A DNA stretch of 35,681 nt from Seminavis robusta (lineage: Eukaryota; Bacillariophyta; Bacillariophyceae; Naviculales; Naviculaceae): positions 1 through 35,681 of the forward strand of contig CAICTM010001151.1 of assembly GCA_903772945.1 (NCBI GenBank), given 5' to 3'. The notes beneath the pieces are model-generated. The model saw only the letters and a program-made list of their open reading frames with translations, made no database searches and was not told the origin of the DNA. Made by a program: the position numbers and the translations under genes. Within the stretch, counting starts at the first letter, position 1. Every line of letters begins with the position of its first letter. Positions 8,840-16,939 of this stretch are shown here, piece by piece.

Positions 8840-9086
8840 GGTCGTGTCCGATGGCGCTGCGTCTTCGAGTGCAACTAAGGGGGTAGGGGCTGGTGTCGTC
8901 TAGGACGACGGCGGGAGGCTGTAGTCGTCGTATGAGTGAACCAACCATGTCTTATAGCCGAATTAAACCTATCTAACTGTATCTGGAGGTTCCAAGCCTC
9001 TTGTGAGGTGAGGAACCTATCTCTCTTGTTGAGTCTAGCTAGGCTATGAGCCCATTTCAAGCACTTGGTCATTCAGCACGCCAGCC
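8840..9086 (-). promoter_or_regulatory. E1 5' leader, partly conserved with E2
   Basis: About 247 bp ahead of ORF1. Conserved with E2: the terminal GGCTGGCG-x-GCTGA, then TGGGCTCATAGCC, then ACTCAACAAGAGAG, and the sequence around the start codon. The intervening sequence differs. The TGGGCTCATAGCC block begins with TGG as primer-binding sites do, and can also form a small stem with a CAT-containing loop like a Met-tRNA anticodon arm; neither role is proven. A promoter is likely here because the leader is the conserved 5' end. Confidence 0.4.
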
Positions 9087-9296
9087 CAGATCTGGCAGCA
9101 CGCGATGCTGAGAGCAGAGACCAAGGACTTTGGCTGACCAAGGTGTTGCCGTTTGATATGGAAGGCGGCGCACACAGGAAGACAGTTTTTGCTGGGTAGA
9201 TTAGGTAAGTTTAGGGTTAAAGTTTACTTTTACTTCTAATTTTTGTGTAGAAAAAAGCTTTTACCGCAACTACCTTAATTCCAAAGTTGTCTTCCT

Positions 9297-9578
9297 GGAA
9301 GGCCTCTTCATACGACTTTTAGTCCCGGATTCGTTCTAACAGCAATAAAAGTCGCGTGCAAAGTCGCAGTTTAGTCGCACAGAAGTCGTATGCGACTTTT
9401 TCAAACGACTTTGAAAGTCGTGCCAATTTGCGAGAAACAACAAGACAAAGTCGCGTCGGATCGCTGAAAGTCGCATGTAAAGTCGTATGAAAGTCGCGTG
9501 CGAGTCGCATGCGACTCTCCACGCGACTTTCAGGGATCCGACGCGACTTTAAAAATACCATGCATGAAGGGGCCTTCC
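9297..9578. mobile_element. MITE-like inverted-repeat element rich in AAAGTCGC motifs
   Basis: Ends are inverted: GGAAGGCCTCTTCATA (9297-9312) against the complement of CATGAAGGGGCCTTCC (9563-9578), 14 of 16 matching. The interior contains well over ten copies of AGTCG/CGACT, mostly as AAAGTCGC or GCGACTTT. Arms of about 30 bp near 9455-9485 and 9520-9551 are inverted copies of each other, and between them is a perfect 16-bp palindrome, GAGTCGCATGCGACTC. There is no credible coding sequence. The octamer CTTCCTGG at 9291-9298 is repeated directly at 9574-9581 and could be a target duplication, though it overlaps the inverted ends. I cannot assign a transposon superfamily. Confidence 0.6.
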
Positions 9579-10721
9579 TGGGGGTGCAGATAACTGTTGT
9601 CACGTTGTGTCGCCTTTTGTGAAAGGTTGCGGAGACCACGGGTTACACATGTGTATCCAAAACGTCGTTAGCACTGTAGATATAGCTAGCCAGGTCACAT
9701 TTGTAGCGACGTCGGTAACTGCCGATGATGGCACTAGTGCTATCGAGATTTTCCCTGTTGAATTGGTCAACTCTCTCTGCGCGAGGAATGTGTTTTCGGG
9801 GGTATTTTGTAGAACTAGCCTAATGCATAGTACGGTAGTCTCTCTTTACGGGGCAAGCGATTCAAGAATAAATTTATTGAGAAGCCTGCTGGAAGTGCAA
9901 CTCAAGGCATGGAGCGCTCTCGTGCACCGCTTTGCTGAAAGTCTACAAATCAGTCGGCTTTGACCCAGACCTGGCTTGGGAAGCAATTTGACAGCTTCTG
10001 GAATGTCAAGGATCGTTGCTGGGTTGCTGAGAGCAATTTTCTGAAGGGTACGTCGTAGTTGGAAAGTGATTGGGCGTGGCTAGCTAGGGCGACTTCACCA
10101 GAACTCTAAAGTGGTTGTTGTATCTGGAACGGTGGCTCTACTAGTCTACGGTAACAATCGTACTCTGACGCCTGTTTTGGTCAGGACTGAGACTTGCATC
10201 TTGTCGGGAAACCTGTTTCCTCCAGCTTCAACGGCTTGTCGGGGTGCTCCTACGTGGCCCTGACAAATTTAGCTGTACCAATAGCCCCTTTGACTTAAGG
10301 ATACTGCCCCTACGTCACCCTACTTCAGCAGTTGTAATTCTATTTCGACTTCGTCCAAGCAATGGATTGCCACATTGCCATGCACCACCTCTCCCCATGG
10401 AAGCAAGTACGAGAGTGTTGGAAAGTAATAGGAAAAGGAAACAAAGTAGACACGCGTCGAAACGATTGCCGTGGAAGGGGCTTCAGTACGACGGTAGGAG
10501 AGGCAATCAAGAATAAGCAGAAGCAGTTACTGAAAGGTATTCCTTGGGCTTCTAGCCAGCATCCACCAACCACAAGCACCACACGTTGCAGTAGAGGGAA
10601 ATCATAGTCGTGTCATGATTGACATCAACTGCGAGAAAACTCATCACACTACTACTAGCAACCCAAAGTTCGGATAGTCTCCTCATCCTCAGTCCAGTGT
10701 GAACAGATATATCTAGCTAGA
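9579..10721. other. Intergenic region without recognisable gene
   Basis: About 1.1 kb between the MITE-like element and the ankyrin gene. The longest + strand open frame (9607-9963) begins with GTG, not ATG, and its translation has no motif I recognise. Short frames at 10244-10600 overlap on both strands, which suggests chance. The promoter and 5' UTR of the ankyrin gene presumably lie in the last few hundred bases; no clear element is seen. Confidence 0.5.
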
Positions 10722-12797
10722 ATGGCGGACTCTGCTGCGCCTGCCGCCAAGCGTCAAAGGACGGGAGATGACGATGGTGGTGATACCGTTGGCCGCCTCG
10801 TCTTCCAGCGTCGGTGGGAAGGTGCTATCGAGCGGGTTAAGAAGTTCCCAGAAGAAGCCAACCCCACCACAGACCCGACCCCGTTAGCCCTGGCTTGTCG
10901 GCTCGGTGCCCCGGCCAAGTGTGTCAAGGCGATTCTGAATGCTTGCCCGGATAAACTTCGTCACTTTGTCGACTCACGAGGCACTCCACTCCATGAAGCC
11001 ATTGTATGTGAACATGTCGGTGCAGATGTAATTGGTACCTTGTTGGAAGCCGACGAAGCCCTGGGGACAAAGACGGTCAGGGCTGCCTTACTACAAGACA
11101 TTGATGGATTCACACCTCTTCATATACTCATTCGAAGGAGGTTCCAGTCGCACATTCTTACAGACGATGGTCTCATTCAGATACTTGAAATGCTCGTCAA
11201 GAGCTGTGCCAAAGCAGTTGTGGTCCCTGACCGAGGAGAGTACGAGGAACCGCCCATTGTCTATGCTCTCAAGGCAAATCTATACGCTCCCCTATTGGGA
11301 TCTGAAGACGCTACCACGGCACGGGTGGAAAGGAGAATCTACGAAATGGTGGCATGCATGCTTCAACATTATCCAGATGCCGCATGCTGTGTGTTTGCAG
11401 GCTACAGAGGACAGTATACAGCAATTCACTCTGCCGTCTTTCACGGACGATCCCCACATACGTTGGAGCTTCTCTTGAACGCAGAATCTAGAACTCACAC
11501 ATCTTCCAAGGCGTGCATGTTAGGCAATACACAAGGAGAAATGCCTCTGCACTTTTGTACCATGCGTGGTGAGCCGCCCCAGTCTGTCGCTCTCTTGGCA
11601 AAGGCGGCACCTTGTGGTACGTACACTGGTGTGTTCTCGCAAAGCAACGACCAAACCAAATCATCTCACTCACTTTGTGTTTATTTGCTTGTGTGATGTT
11701 CCATAGTTGTAAAGACACGAGATGATAGTGGCATGATGCCGACGCATTGGCTTTGGGTGAGGTTCGTGTCGTCTTTAGTGGCACTAGAAGGCGGGCGACG
11801 AGGTAGTGATGATACCGTCACACTGGATATTCCTCGCCAAACCCAATATCCAAGTACTTCAGTCTACACTGACTTTACTTCCTTTGAACAAGGAGACTTG
11901 GAAACAGACCTCTTGGTCATTCGTCGACTAGATCCGTCGGTCGACTTTCTCCGGATGCGGCACATCCCCCTCGATGTCTTGGGTGAAGAAGACTCGTTGA
12001 GATGGGCTACCCGGACAGTGGAAATATTACAGCATGTGCGTCTGAGGCATGCTCAAATCGCTTCAAGAGGGGAGCAAGCTGGGACACAGGTTGTGTGGAC
12101 CCGTCGAGAGGCGGTGGCCAGTCTCTTTTGGACGAAACTCGTTTCCTTGTTGGAAGCATCACGTCAAGTTGGAGAGAACCAACCTAGTGGAGAACACGTG
12201 TTGGCCCACACGGCATTTGCCAGTCCATGTTGTCTTCCAGCAGTGGCCCGCATTGTAGCCTCTCTCTTTTCACAAGAAATGGATCTGCGAGACGACCACG
12301 GGCGATTGCCACTGCACTATGCCGCTGCACGCAAGTGGCACGACCTTGATTGGCCTCCAGAAGGTTCGCCCGAAAGTGATGCAAGAAGGCCAGCTCGGCT
12401 CTTCCGCATGGAAACCCTTACAAGCTTACGCACTGCCATGGAACTATCCAGCGACACTGCTGCGTCTATTGTAGACACGCATGGGCGATTGCCGCTGCAT
12501 TACATGGTGGAAGCATACGTCAAGGCGGCGAACAGGCGTGCTTGGGATCAACCTGTACAAGCAATGTTAGACCTCATCAAGGTCATGGTCCAGCTTTTCC
12601 CAGACGCTCTCCATCGGAGCGACAGTGCCACACAGCTCGTCCCGTGGCTGCAAGCTACGGCTACCGCAACTGAGTGTGCACAGACTACGAACTCTTTCAA
12701 CCCTGAGATCCACTTGTCGATTCCTTTCGTCCTCCTCAGAGAGAATCCTACCTTGCTCTTGTCGGCTGTTGGAAAGCCACAAGTGCAAAATGGATGA
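10722..12797 (+). CDS. Ankyrin-repeat protein, two exons
   Basis: Exons 10722-11616 and 11707-12797, joined across a 90-bp GT-AG intron (donor GTACGT, acceptor TCCATAG, phase 1). The join gives ...A-A-P-C-V-V-K-T-R-D-D-S-G... and a 661-residue protein ending in TGA. Ankyrin-type loop-helix signatures recur: DSRGTPLHEAI, DIDGFTPLHILI, GQYTAIHSAVF, NTQGEMPLHFC, RDDSGMMPTHW, DDHGRLPLHYAA and DTHGRLPLHYM. The repeats are irregularly spaced, as in many large algal ankyrin proteins. The N-terminus (AAKRQRTGDDDGG) holds a short basic patch that could be a nuclear signal. There is no enzymatic domain, transmembrane segment or signal peptide; a protein-protein interaction scaffold is the only safe role. 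Without the intron the first exon would end at a stop shortly after 11690. Confidence 0.85.
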
Positions 12798-13134
12798 CGT
12801 GAACGAGAAAGAAGTATGTTGGGTTGATTCGATTCGAGCGATTCATCTGCAGAGATGTCTCGAGGACGAAGGCGTCAGCGAAGGATTAGATGCAATGTCG
12901 GCAAGCCAATGAGCACATCACAGCCGCAACTCTGACCTCCTTTCTCCTGTTTCGTTTTACATACCGTTCGTGTAAATGAGGTGTTTTACCAGCAAAGCAA
13001 CCTACGAAAGGGGACCCCGAACAAGCAGCTAGATCAACAACGCACAATAATTTAAAGACAAACAGCTGCTATACTATTAGTGACCGTGTCTATTCTAAGC
13101 TCCATTCAATCGAGTTCGCCTGAAACAAGCGCAG
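12798..13134. other. Intergenic, convergent 3' ends
   Basis: Lies between the ankyrin gene (+) and the DsbA-like gene (-), so it holds the 3' UTRs of both. No ORF or repeat of note. The - strand 3' UTR hairpin of the DsbA-like gene begins just to the right. Confidence 0.4.
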
Positions 13135-13204
13135 TCTTCATTCTTTTCCAGCGCCGCACCGATTCTGAAAAGGACGGTGCGGCACTTTCATTCAGATGAA
13201 AAGA
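13135..13204 (-). ncRNA. Candidate SECIS element in 3' UTR of the DsbA-like gene
   Basis: It starts 67 bases after the stop. On the - strand: 5' ATGAA (13191-13187), helix AGTGCCGCACCG (13186-13175), a 13-nt loop (13174-13162), helix CGGTGCGGCGCT (13161-13150), then GGAA (13149-13146). The 12 helix pairs are all complementary (one G-T). TGAA opposite GGAA gives the tandem G-A/A-G pairs that define the SECIS quartet. The apical loop opens with T-CC; some known SECIS elements use CC in place of AA. Flanking TTCAT (13200-13196) and ATGAA (13141-13137) can form the lower helix with an internal loop. The spacing from ATGA to CC is 14 nt, slightly long for the usual pattern. Confidence 0.6.
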
Positions 13205-13271
13205 AAGCTCTTGGATCAGCGTGATCGGTTGCATGGAATCTTGACGCATGAGGTCTGTTAATTGTTGTCTA

Positions 13272-14250
13272 CTAAGCAGCCATGTCAGCAGGATGGTGGC
13301 TTCCCTGTTCGATAATGTCATGAGGAATACCAAGAATATCACCAAAGATAGGGCGGGCTTCGACTTCTCCAGCTCGCTCGATCTCACGGAAAACTCTGAC
13401 AAAGACATCGGATCTTGCTGCACCATCAACAACCAAATTTCCTCCAATTATGAACTTGGGTATACCATGAACACCTAGCATTTGCAATTGTTGAAGAGCA
13501 GTTTCAATCTCTTTTCGCCCTTCGTTTCCGTTCAAGAAAGTCAATAGTTCGCTCTCAGATGGAGCCTTATCTGCAAGTAGTTTTGTCAGCTCCTCCGACA
13601 CAGTCTTAGCCAACTGAGGCCTGTCATTGAGGGAGTGACCTTGCACAAAATAATACCTGCCGGTAACAGGGTCATGAGTGGATTGATTCAATCATTCAGG
13701 AGGCTTGATCCCGTCAAGAGTGACATGCAACGAGGTGTATACCAACTTACTCGTTCAGTTTGTCATAAATGGCTTCTGAGACAGCCAGTCCAAACGTCTT
13801 GCCGAGATATTGTATCAACCTGTGTGAGGCCATTGAATTGGCAGCCAGTCTGTCCAAATTGAAGTGCTCGATACCAGCTTCCAATCCGCGTCCTTTCAGA
13901 TCGTGTCTCCGTTTCTGTTCTTCCCAACCAGCAACTCCGCCCCATTTTTCAACCAACCGTTCTCGGTTGCTCGTTACGAATGGCAAATTTTCGTCATAAT
14001 GAGGCTCCAGAAAGAATGGCACGCGAATCACAGAAAACGCAAGCGGCTTTGGTGCTTCGGGAAGAGGGTTGCTCAGAACTTCTTCAATAGCTCTGTTCAA
14101 GTGCTTCTTCCCGATGTACCCGTTTGGTCATAAAGTGTCAGAAACGAGTTCGACAGGGACCACCAGGGGAGACGATGCCAGTGCTGATAGACTGCGACAG
14201 ACGCTGCCGTTCACCAAAGAAGCTACTTGGCGTGTGGATGTCAGGAACAT
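13272..14250 (-). CDS. DsbA/FrnE-like thioredoxin-fold oxidoreductase, candidate selenoprotein (in-frame TGA)
   Basis: Exons 14250-13751 and 13656-13272, joined across a 94-bp intron (GTAAGT...GGCAG, phase 2) that restores K-L-N-E-Y-Y-F-V-Q-G. The product is 294 residues counting one TGA at codon 41 (14130-14128). Family features: VELVSDTL then YIGKKHLNRAI at the N-terminus, RVPFFLEPHYD, a helical segment EHFNLDRLAANSMASHRLIQYLGKTFG, and a cis-Pro region GVHGIPKFIIGG near the C-terminus. In FrnE/DsbA relatives the segment after S-D-T-x is C-P-W-C-[YF]; here it reads TGA-P-N-G-Y, so TGA occupies the first catalytic Cys and the second Cys is Gly. Everything else is intact, no ATG lies soon after the TGA, and the gene ends in tandem TAG stops. 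The first residues (MFLTSTRQVASLV) could be a targeting peptide. Sec insertion is favoured; a recent pseudogene is the alternative. Confidence 0.75.
14128..14130 (-). other. In-frame TGA, candidate selenocysteine codon
   Basis: Codon 41 of the DsbA/FrnE-like gene, context TTA-TGA-CCA (a C follows the stop, a context known to favour recoding). It aligns without gaps to the first Cys of the CxxC active site of the family. Cys-to-UGA at a catalytic thiol position is the standard signature of a selenoprotein. Confidence 0.65.
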
Positions 14251-14486
14251 GGTTGTAGAGATGTCCTGTCACCAATTGCTACCCTCGACAATGGAAATCC
14301 AATACTGCAGCAAGCGGTGAGCCTTCCAAAATGAACGAAAGCACGAAAGCCACTTCGGTCGCTGAGTCAGTCCGGGACTCCAACATGGGGGACTAAAACC
14401 GTCCTCTTTCTGGATGATGTGTTCAAAGACAGCGCCATATGTGTATCATCCATAGGCCATGAGCTCCTGCCTGGTAAGGATCCTGA

Positions 14487-14860
14487 CCTATCCCTGGTCT
14501 CCATTCGAGGCCCAATTCATGGTCTCCGTCGCTAGATACCACTCCCAGACGAACTCCAGGATCAACACCTAGTTCTACACCTGGACCAACACCAGGAACC
14601 ACTCCAAGTCAGTGGCCAGATCCCACTCCAGCAAAAAGCACTCAGCCTCCCCTGCCCCCACCTCTGGAAACATTCGTTGACCTACAATTCTAGGCCCACT
14701 CCTGGTCCCACACCATGTGCTTCTCCAAGTGTCACTACAGTAGCACTGGTGCCCTTGGTTCACCTCTGGGCCCCTTGTCGTTCAGGGCCCACTCCATGCC
14801 CACTACAGTTGGAAAGAGTCACTGAAGTTACAACTCCTTCAGATGCCTCTAGTTGTTGAT
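14487..14860 (+). pseudogene. Degenerate Pro/Thr-rich coding repeat remnant
   Basis: Between about 14489 and 14692 one + frame reads a Pro/Thr/Gly repeat (for example TPSSTPGPTPGTTPSQWPDP) and ends at TAG. A second frame picks up a similar stretch at about 14680-14860 (SRPTPGPTPCASPS). The change of frame, the stop and the lack of a start codon point to a decayed minisatellite-like coding region, perhaps from a secreted or cell-wall protein. No function can be assigned. The remainder of 14251-15104 shows nothing else recognisable apart from the promoter space of the DsbA-like gene. Confidence 0.35.
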
Positions 14861-15104
14861 CCAAGCCAGCTTGTACAGTACTATTTTTGTTGAACCAGTA
14901 GCAACCATACCACTAGCAACCATACCAGCACCTTCACACTAACGAGGCCGAAGCATCTTTTTCAGTGCTTGAATGATGAGATTGTTTGTCTTGTAAACAA
15001 ATCTAGCTGTGTGTACCTGGCCGGAAAATCTACAGTAGGTGTCATTGATCCTAAGCATGCCATGCCTGCACTCTGAATTTCTCTTAGCTAACAGCAACAT
15101 TGGA

Positions 15105-16471
15105 CTACTGCTTCCTTGAAGCGCCTGTATCAGCAAGGTACTGACGTGCCTGAAGGTACACATTGGAATGTGCTTGAAGAATTGGAGCCCAGTCGTCAGT
15201 GCGCGGATAGCCACCTCCCATGGTGATTACCAGCGGCACATTCAAATCCATTGCAAAATCAAACACCAGCTTGTTCCGTGTCTCCACTCCTTTCTGGGAT
15301 ATTGACATTCGTCCAAGCCGATCTTCTGCCAGAATGTCGACTCCTGCTTGGAAGAATACCAAGTCGTACGGTCCACTTTCGCGCTTTATTCTCTTCAACC
15401 AGTGGCTCAGAGTCATCAGGTAAGTCTGATCTGTGCAGTCTGGTGGAAGCTCTACGTCCAGATCAGACTGCTGCTTTTCAGAAAAGTAGTTTGCAACGCA
15501 CTGCATTGAAAAAGTTACAACCTCAGGGCGACCTTGAAACAAGACAGCGTTCCCATTGCCTTGATGAACGTCTAGATCCAGGATGAGGATACGTTCGATG
15601 TTGGGGAAGCTTTGTAGTGCAACATTCGCAGCAACTGCTATGTCTGAGAATACGCAAAATCCTTCTCCCCGGTCGTGGAATGCGTGATGAGTACCTCCTG
15701 CCACGTGTGCCGCCCAAGGTGGGATGGAAGAGGGGTTGTCTTTCCTTTGTTCTGCTGCTTCGCAAACAAACTTGGCAGCTGCCACTGTGCCACCAACGCT
15801 TGAAAAGGACCTCTTCACATTTTCCTCGTTCCATGGGAAGCCAACGTTCCGTAACTCCTGTTCCGTCAGATCCCCGCTCAGCACCTTCTGCACATATTCA
15901 TAGCTGTGTGTTGTCACAAGCTCATCAACTGTCGCAAGAGGGGACACATGAAAGTCTGTGGTTCGCATAAGGAGTTCTACATTAGGCCATGAACACAAAT
16001 TCAAAGAATGTATCTGTCAGCCCCCACCTGTTCAGAAAACATACCACAGTCTACCTTTTCCTGTTCCTCCTTAGGTAGCTCCTTGACAACCTTTTGCACC
16101 TGCTTCCTTACTCGTTGGTATTTATCCATTGGAAATCTGTGGCCTTTCGGCAAATGAACTTCGTAGACGTCATTGTAGAATATGCGAAAAGCTGGTATGC
16201 TTGATTTGTGTTTGATCGAGGTGGTGGCGTCTTCTACCTCAGCAGCGCTCGAAGAAGCTGACATCCATCTACTCCCAATTGATCCTCTGGAGGATTGCAA
16301 GGTTCTTGACAAGTTGTTCACTGTAAATGAGCGCACTGCTTGTTTGCCAGTTCTCGTGTAGCACGCTGGTTGGATCATGCCAATTGCAGATTTCAATTGC
16401 GACGATACCAGGAGGATCATTGGCATGGAAACGAGATGGATGATCGGTTTGCGCTGTTGGGTTCGGACCAT
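15105..16471 (-). CDS. Histone deacetylase family protein (class IV-like) with presequence-like N-terminus
   Basis: Exons 16471-16045 and 15955-15105, joined across an 89-bp intron (donor GTATGT, acceptor CCACAG, phase 1), giving ...E-K-V-D-C-D-F-H-V-S-P-L-A-T... and 425 residues. The family removes acetyl groups from lysine using Zn. Catalytic features: GGTHHAF with the His pair at 232-233, DLDVHQGNGNA with metal ligands D271/H273, the metal-binding Asp in QAGVDILAEDRLG, and GGGYPR with the transition-state Tyr. The D-x-D-x-H-Q-G-N-G form is like HDAC11 and bacterial homologues rather than class I. About 100 residues precede the domain (which begins near IPAFRIFYN); they are Ser/Arg-rich with few acids and contain SRWMSASSSA, reminiscent of an organelle presequence cleavage region. 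Targeting to mitochondrion or plastid is inferred; a downstream start would give a cytosolic/nuclear form. Confidence 0.88.
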
Positions 16472-16672
16472 TGCAGATATGGTCGAATTATTTGTACGCC
16501 TCGAAGAACGCTTTCGCGTGTTTCGGGTTCAGCGATACCGTGAGGATAGATCAACACTGGTAAGCATGTGGCTCGATCATCTCTCTGTCGAAGACCTTCC
16601 TCGGCTGCGTTGTTGCTTGTTTTTGCGAGCGACCATGCTACGGCAGGGGTGGGAGGAAAGAAAAATGAGCAA

Positions 16673-16680
16673 TGACGTCA
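16673..16680. promoter_or_regulatory. TGACGTCA palindrome (CRE/bZIP-type site) upstream of the deacetylase gene
   Basis: A perfect TGACGTCA octamer 202 bases upstream of the deacetylase start codon, in the 468-bp gap before the TIM50 3' end. This is the consensus for CREB/ATF-type bZIP factors; TGACGT motifs are known to mediate CO2/cAMP responses in diatom promoters. A single site can occur by chance. Confidence 0.35.
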
Positions 16681-16939
16681 GACCAGAAGATTTATCAATT
16701 CGCGGATTTATGCGACAATGATTTAGCTGGCTTCGGCGAATGGACGACGAAGGTTGCTCCTGATGCTGCGTATTTACTCCGTACCGTACAAGTCGAAGGC
16801 AAGACAGATCAGACAATACACTACATGTAGCAGGCTGTCCTATCAACGTATAGTTGCCACCAGTAAAACTAAGATTCCTTAGTTAGAACCAAGGAATGAT
16901 GAATGAATCCAGGCAGATTAGCCCTCAACCGTCTACTAG

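Larger units (their letters stand above)
4091..9086 (-). mobile_element. Retroelement E1: gag-like ORF1 and RT-RNase H ORF2, - strand
   Basis: E1 has two long intact ORFs in one frame, ORF1 (8839-6734) and ORF2 (6682-4091), separated by one TGA. The 5' boundary near 9086 is set by similarity to E2 at 30327: both begin with GGCTGGCG, then share TGGGCTCATAGCC (9042-9054) and the 14-mer ACTCAACAAGAGAG (9021-9034, - strand), and both place CGACCATGGCAC around the ORF1 start. I see no LTRs on either side. No integrase, tyrosine recombinase or protease is recognisable. The 3' boundary is uncertain: ORF2 runs into sequence not shared with E2 in its last codons. Confidence 0.8.

Noticed and set aside
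9021..9086. A functional tRNA-Met gene in the E1/E2 leaders
   Set aside because: Only an anticodon-arm-like hairpin is present; the acceptor, D and T arms do not pair and no B box is seen.
9310..9560. CRISPR-like array from the repeated AAAGTCG units
   Set aside because: Units are short, in both orientations and irregularly spaced, with no uniform spacers; the context is a eukaryotic genome.
9607..9963. 118-codon open frame on the + strand
   Set aside because: It starts at GTG, has no recognisable motif, and no splice or neighbour context supports it.
16001..16044. Ending the deacetylase first exon at the CAG/GTGGGG site
   Set aside because: It gives the wrong phase for the D-F-H-V-S-P-L-A-T exon; the GTATGT donor at 16044 matches in phase and signal.
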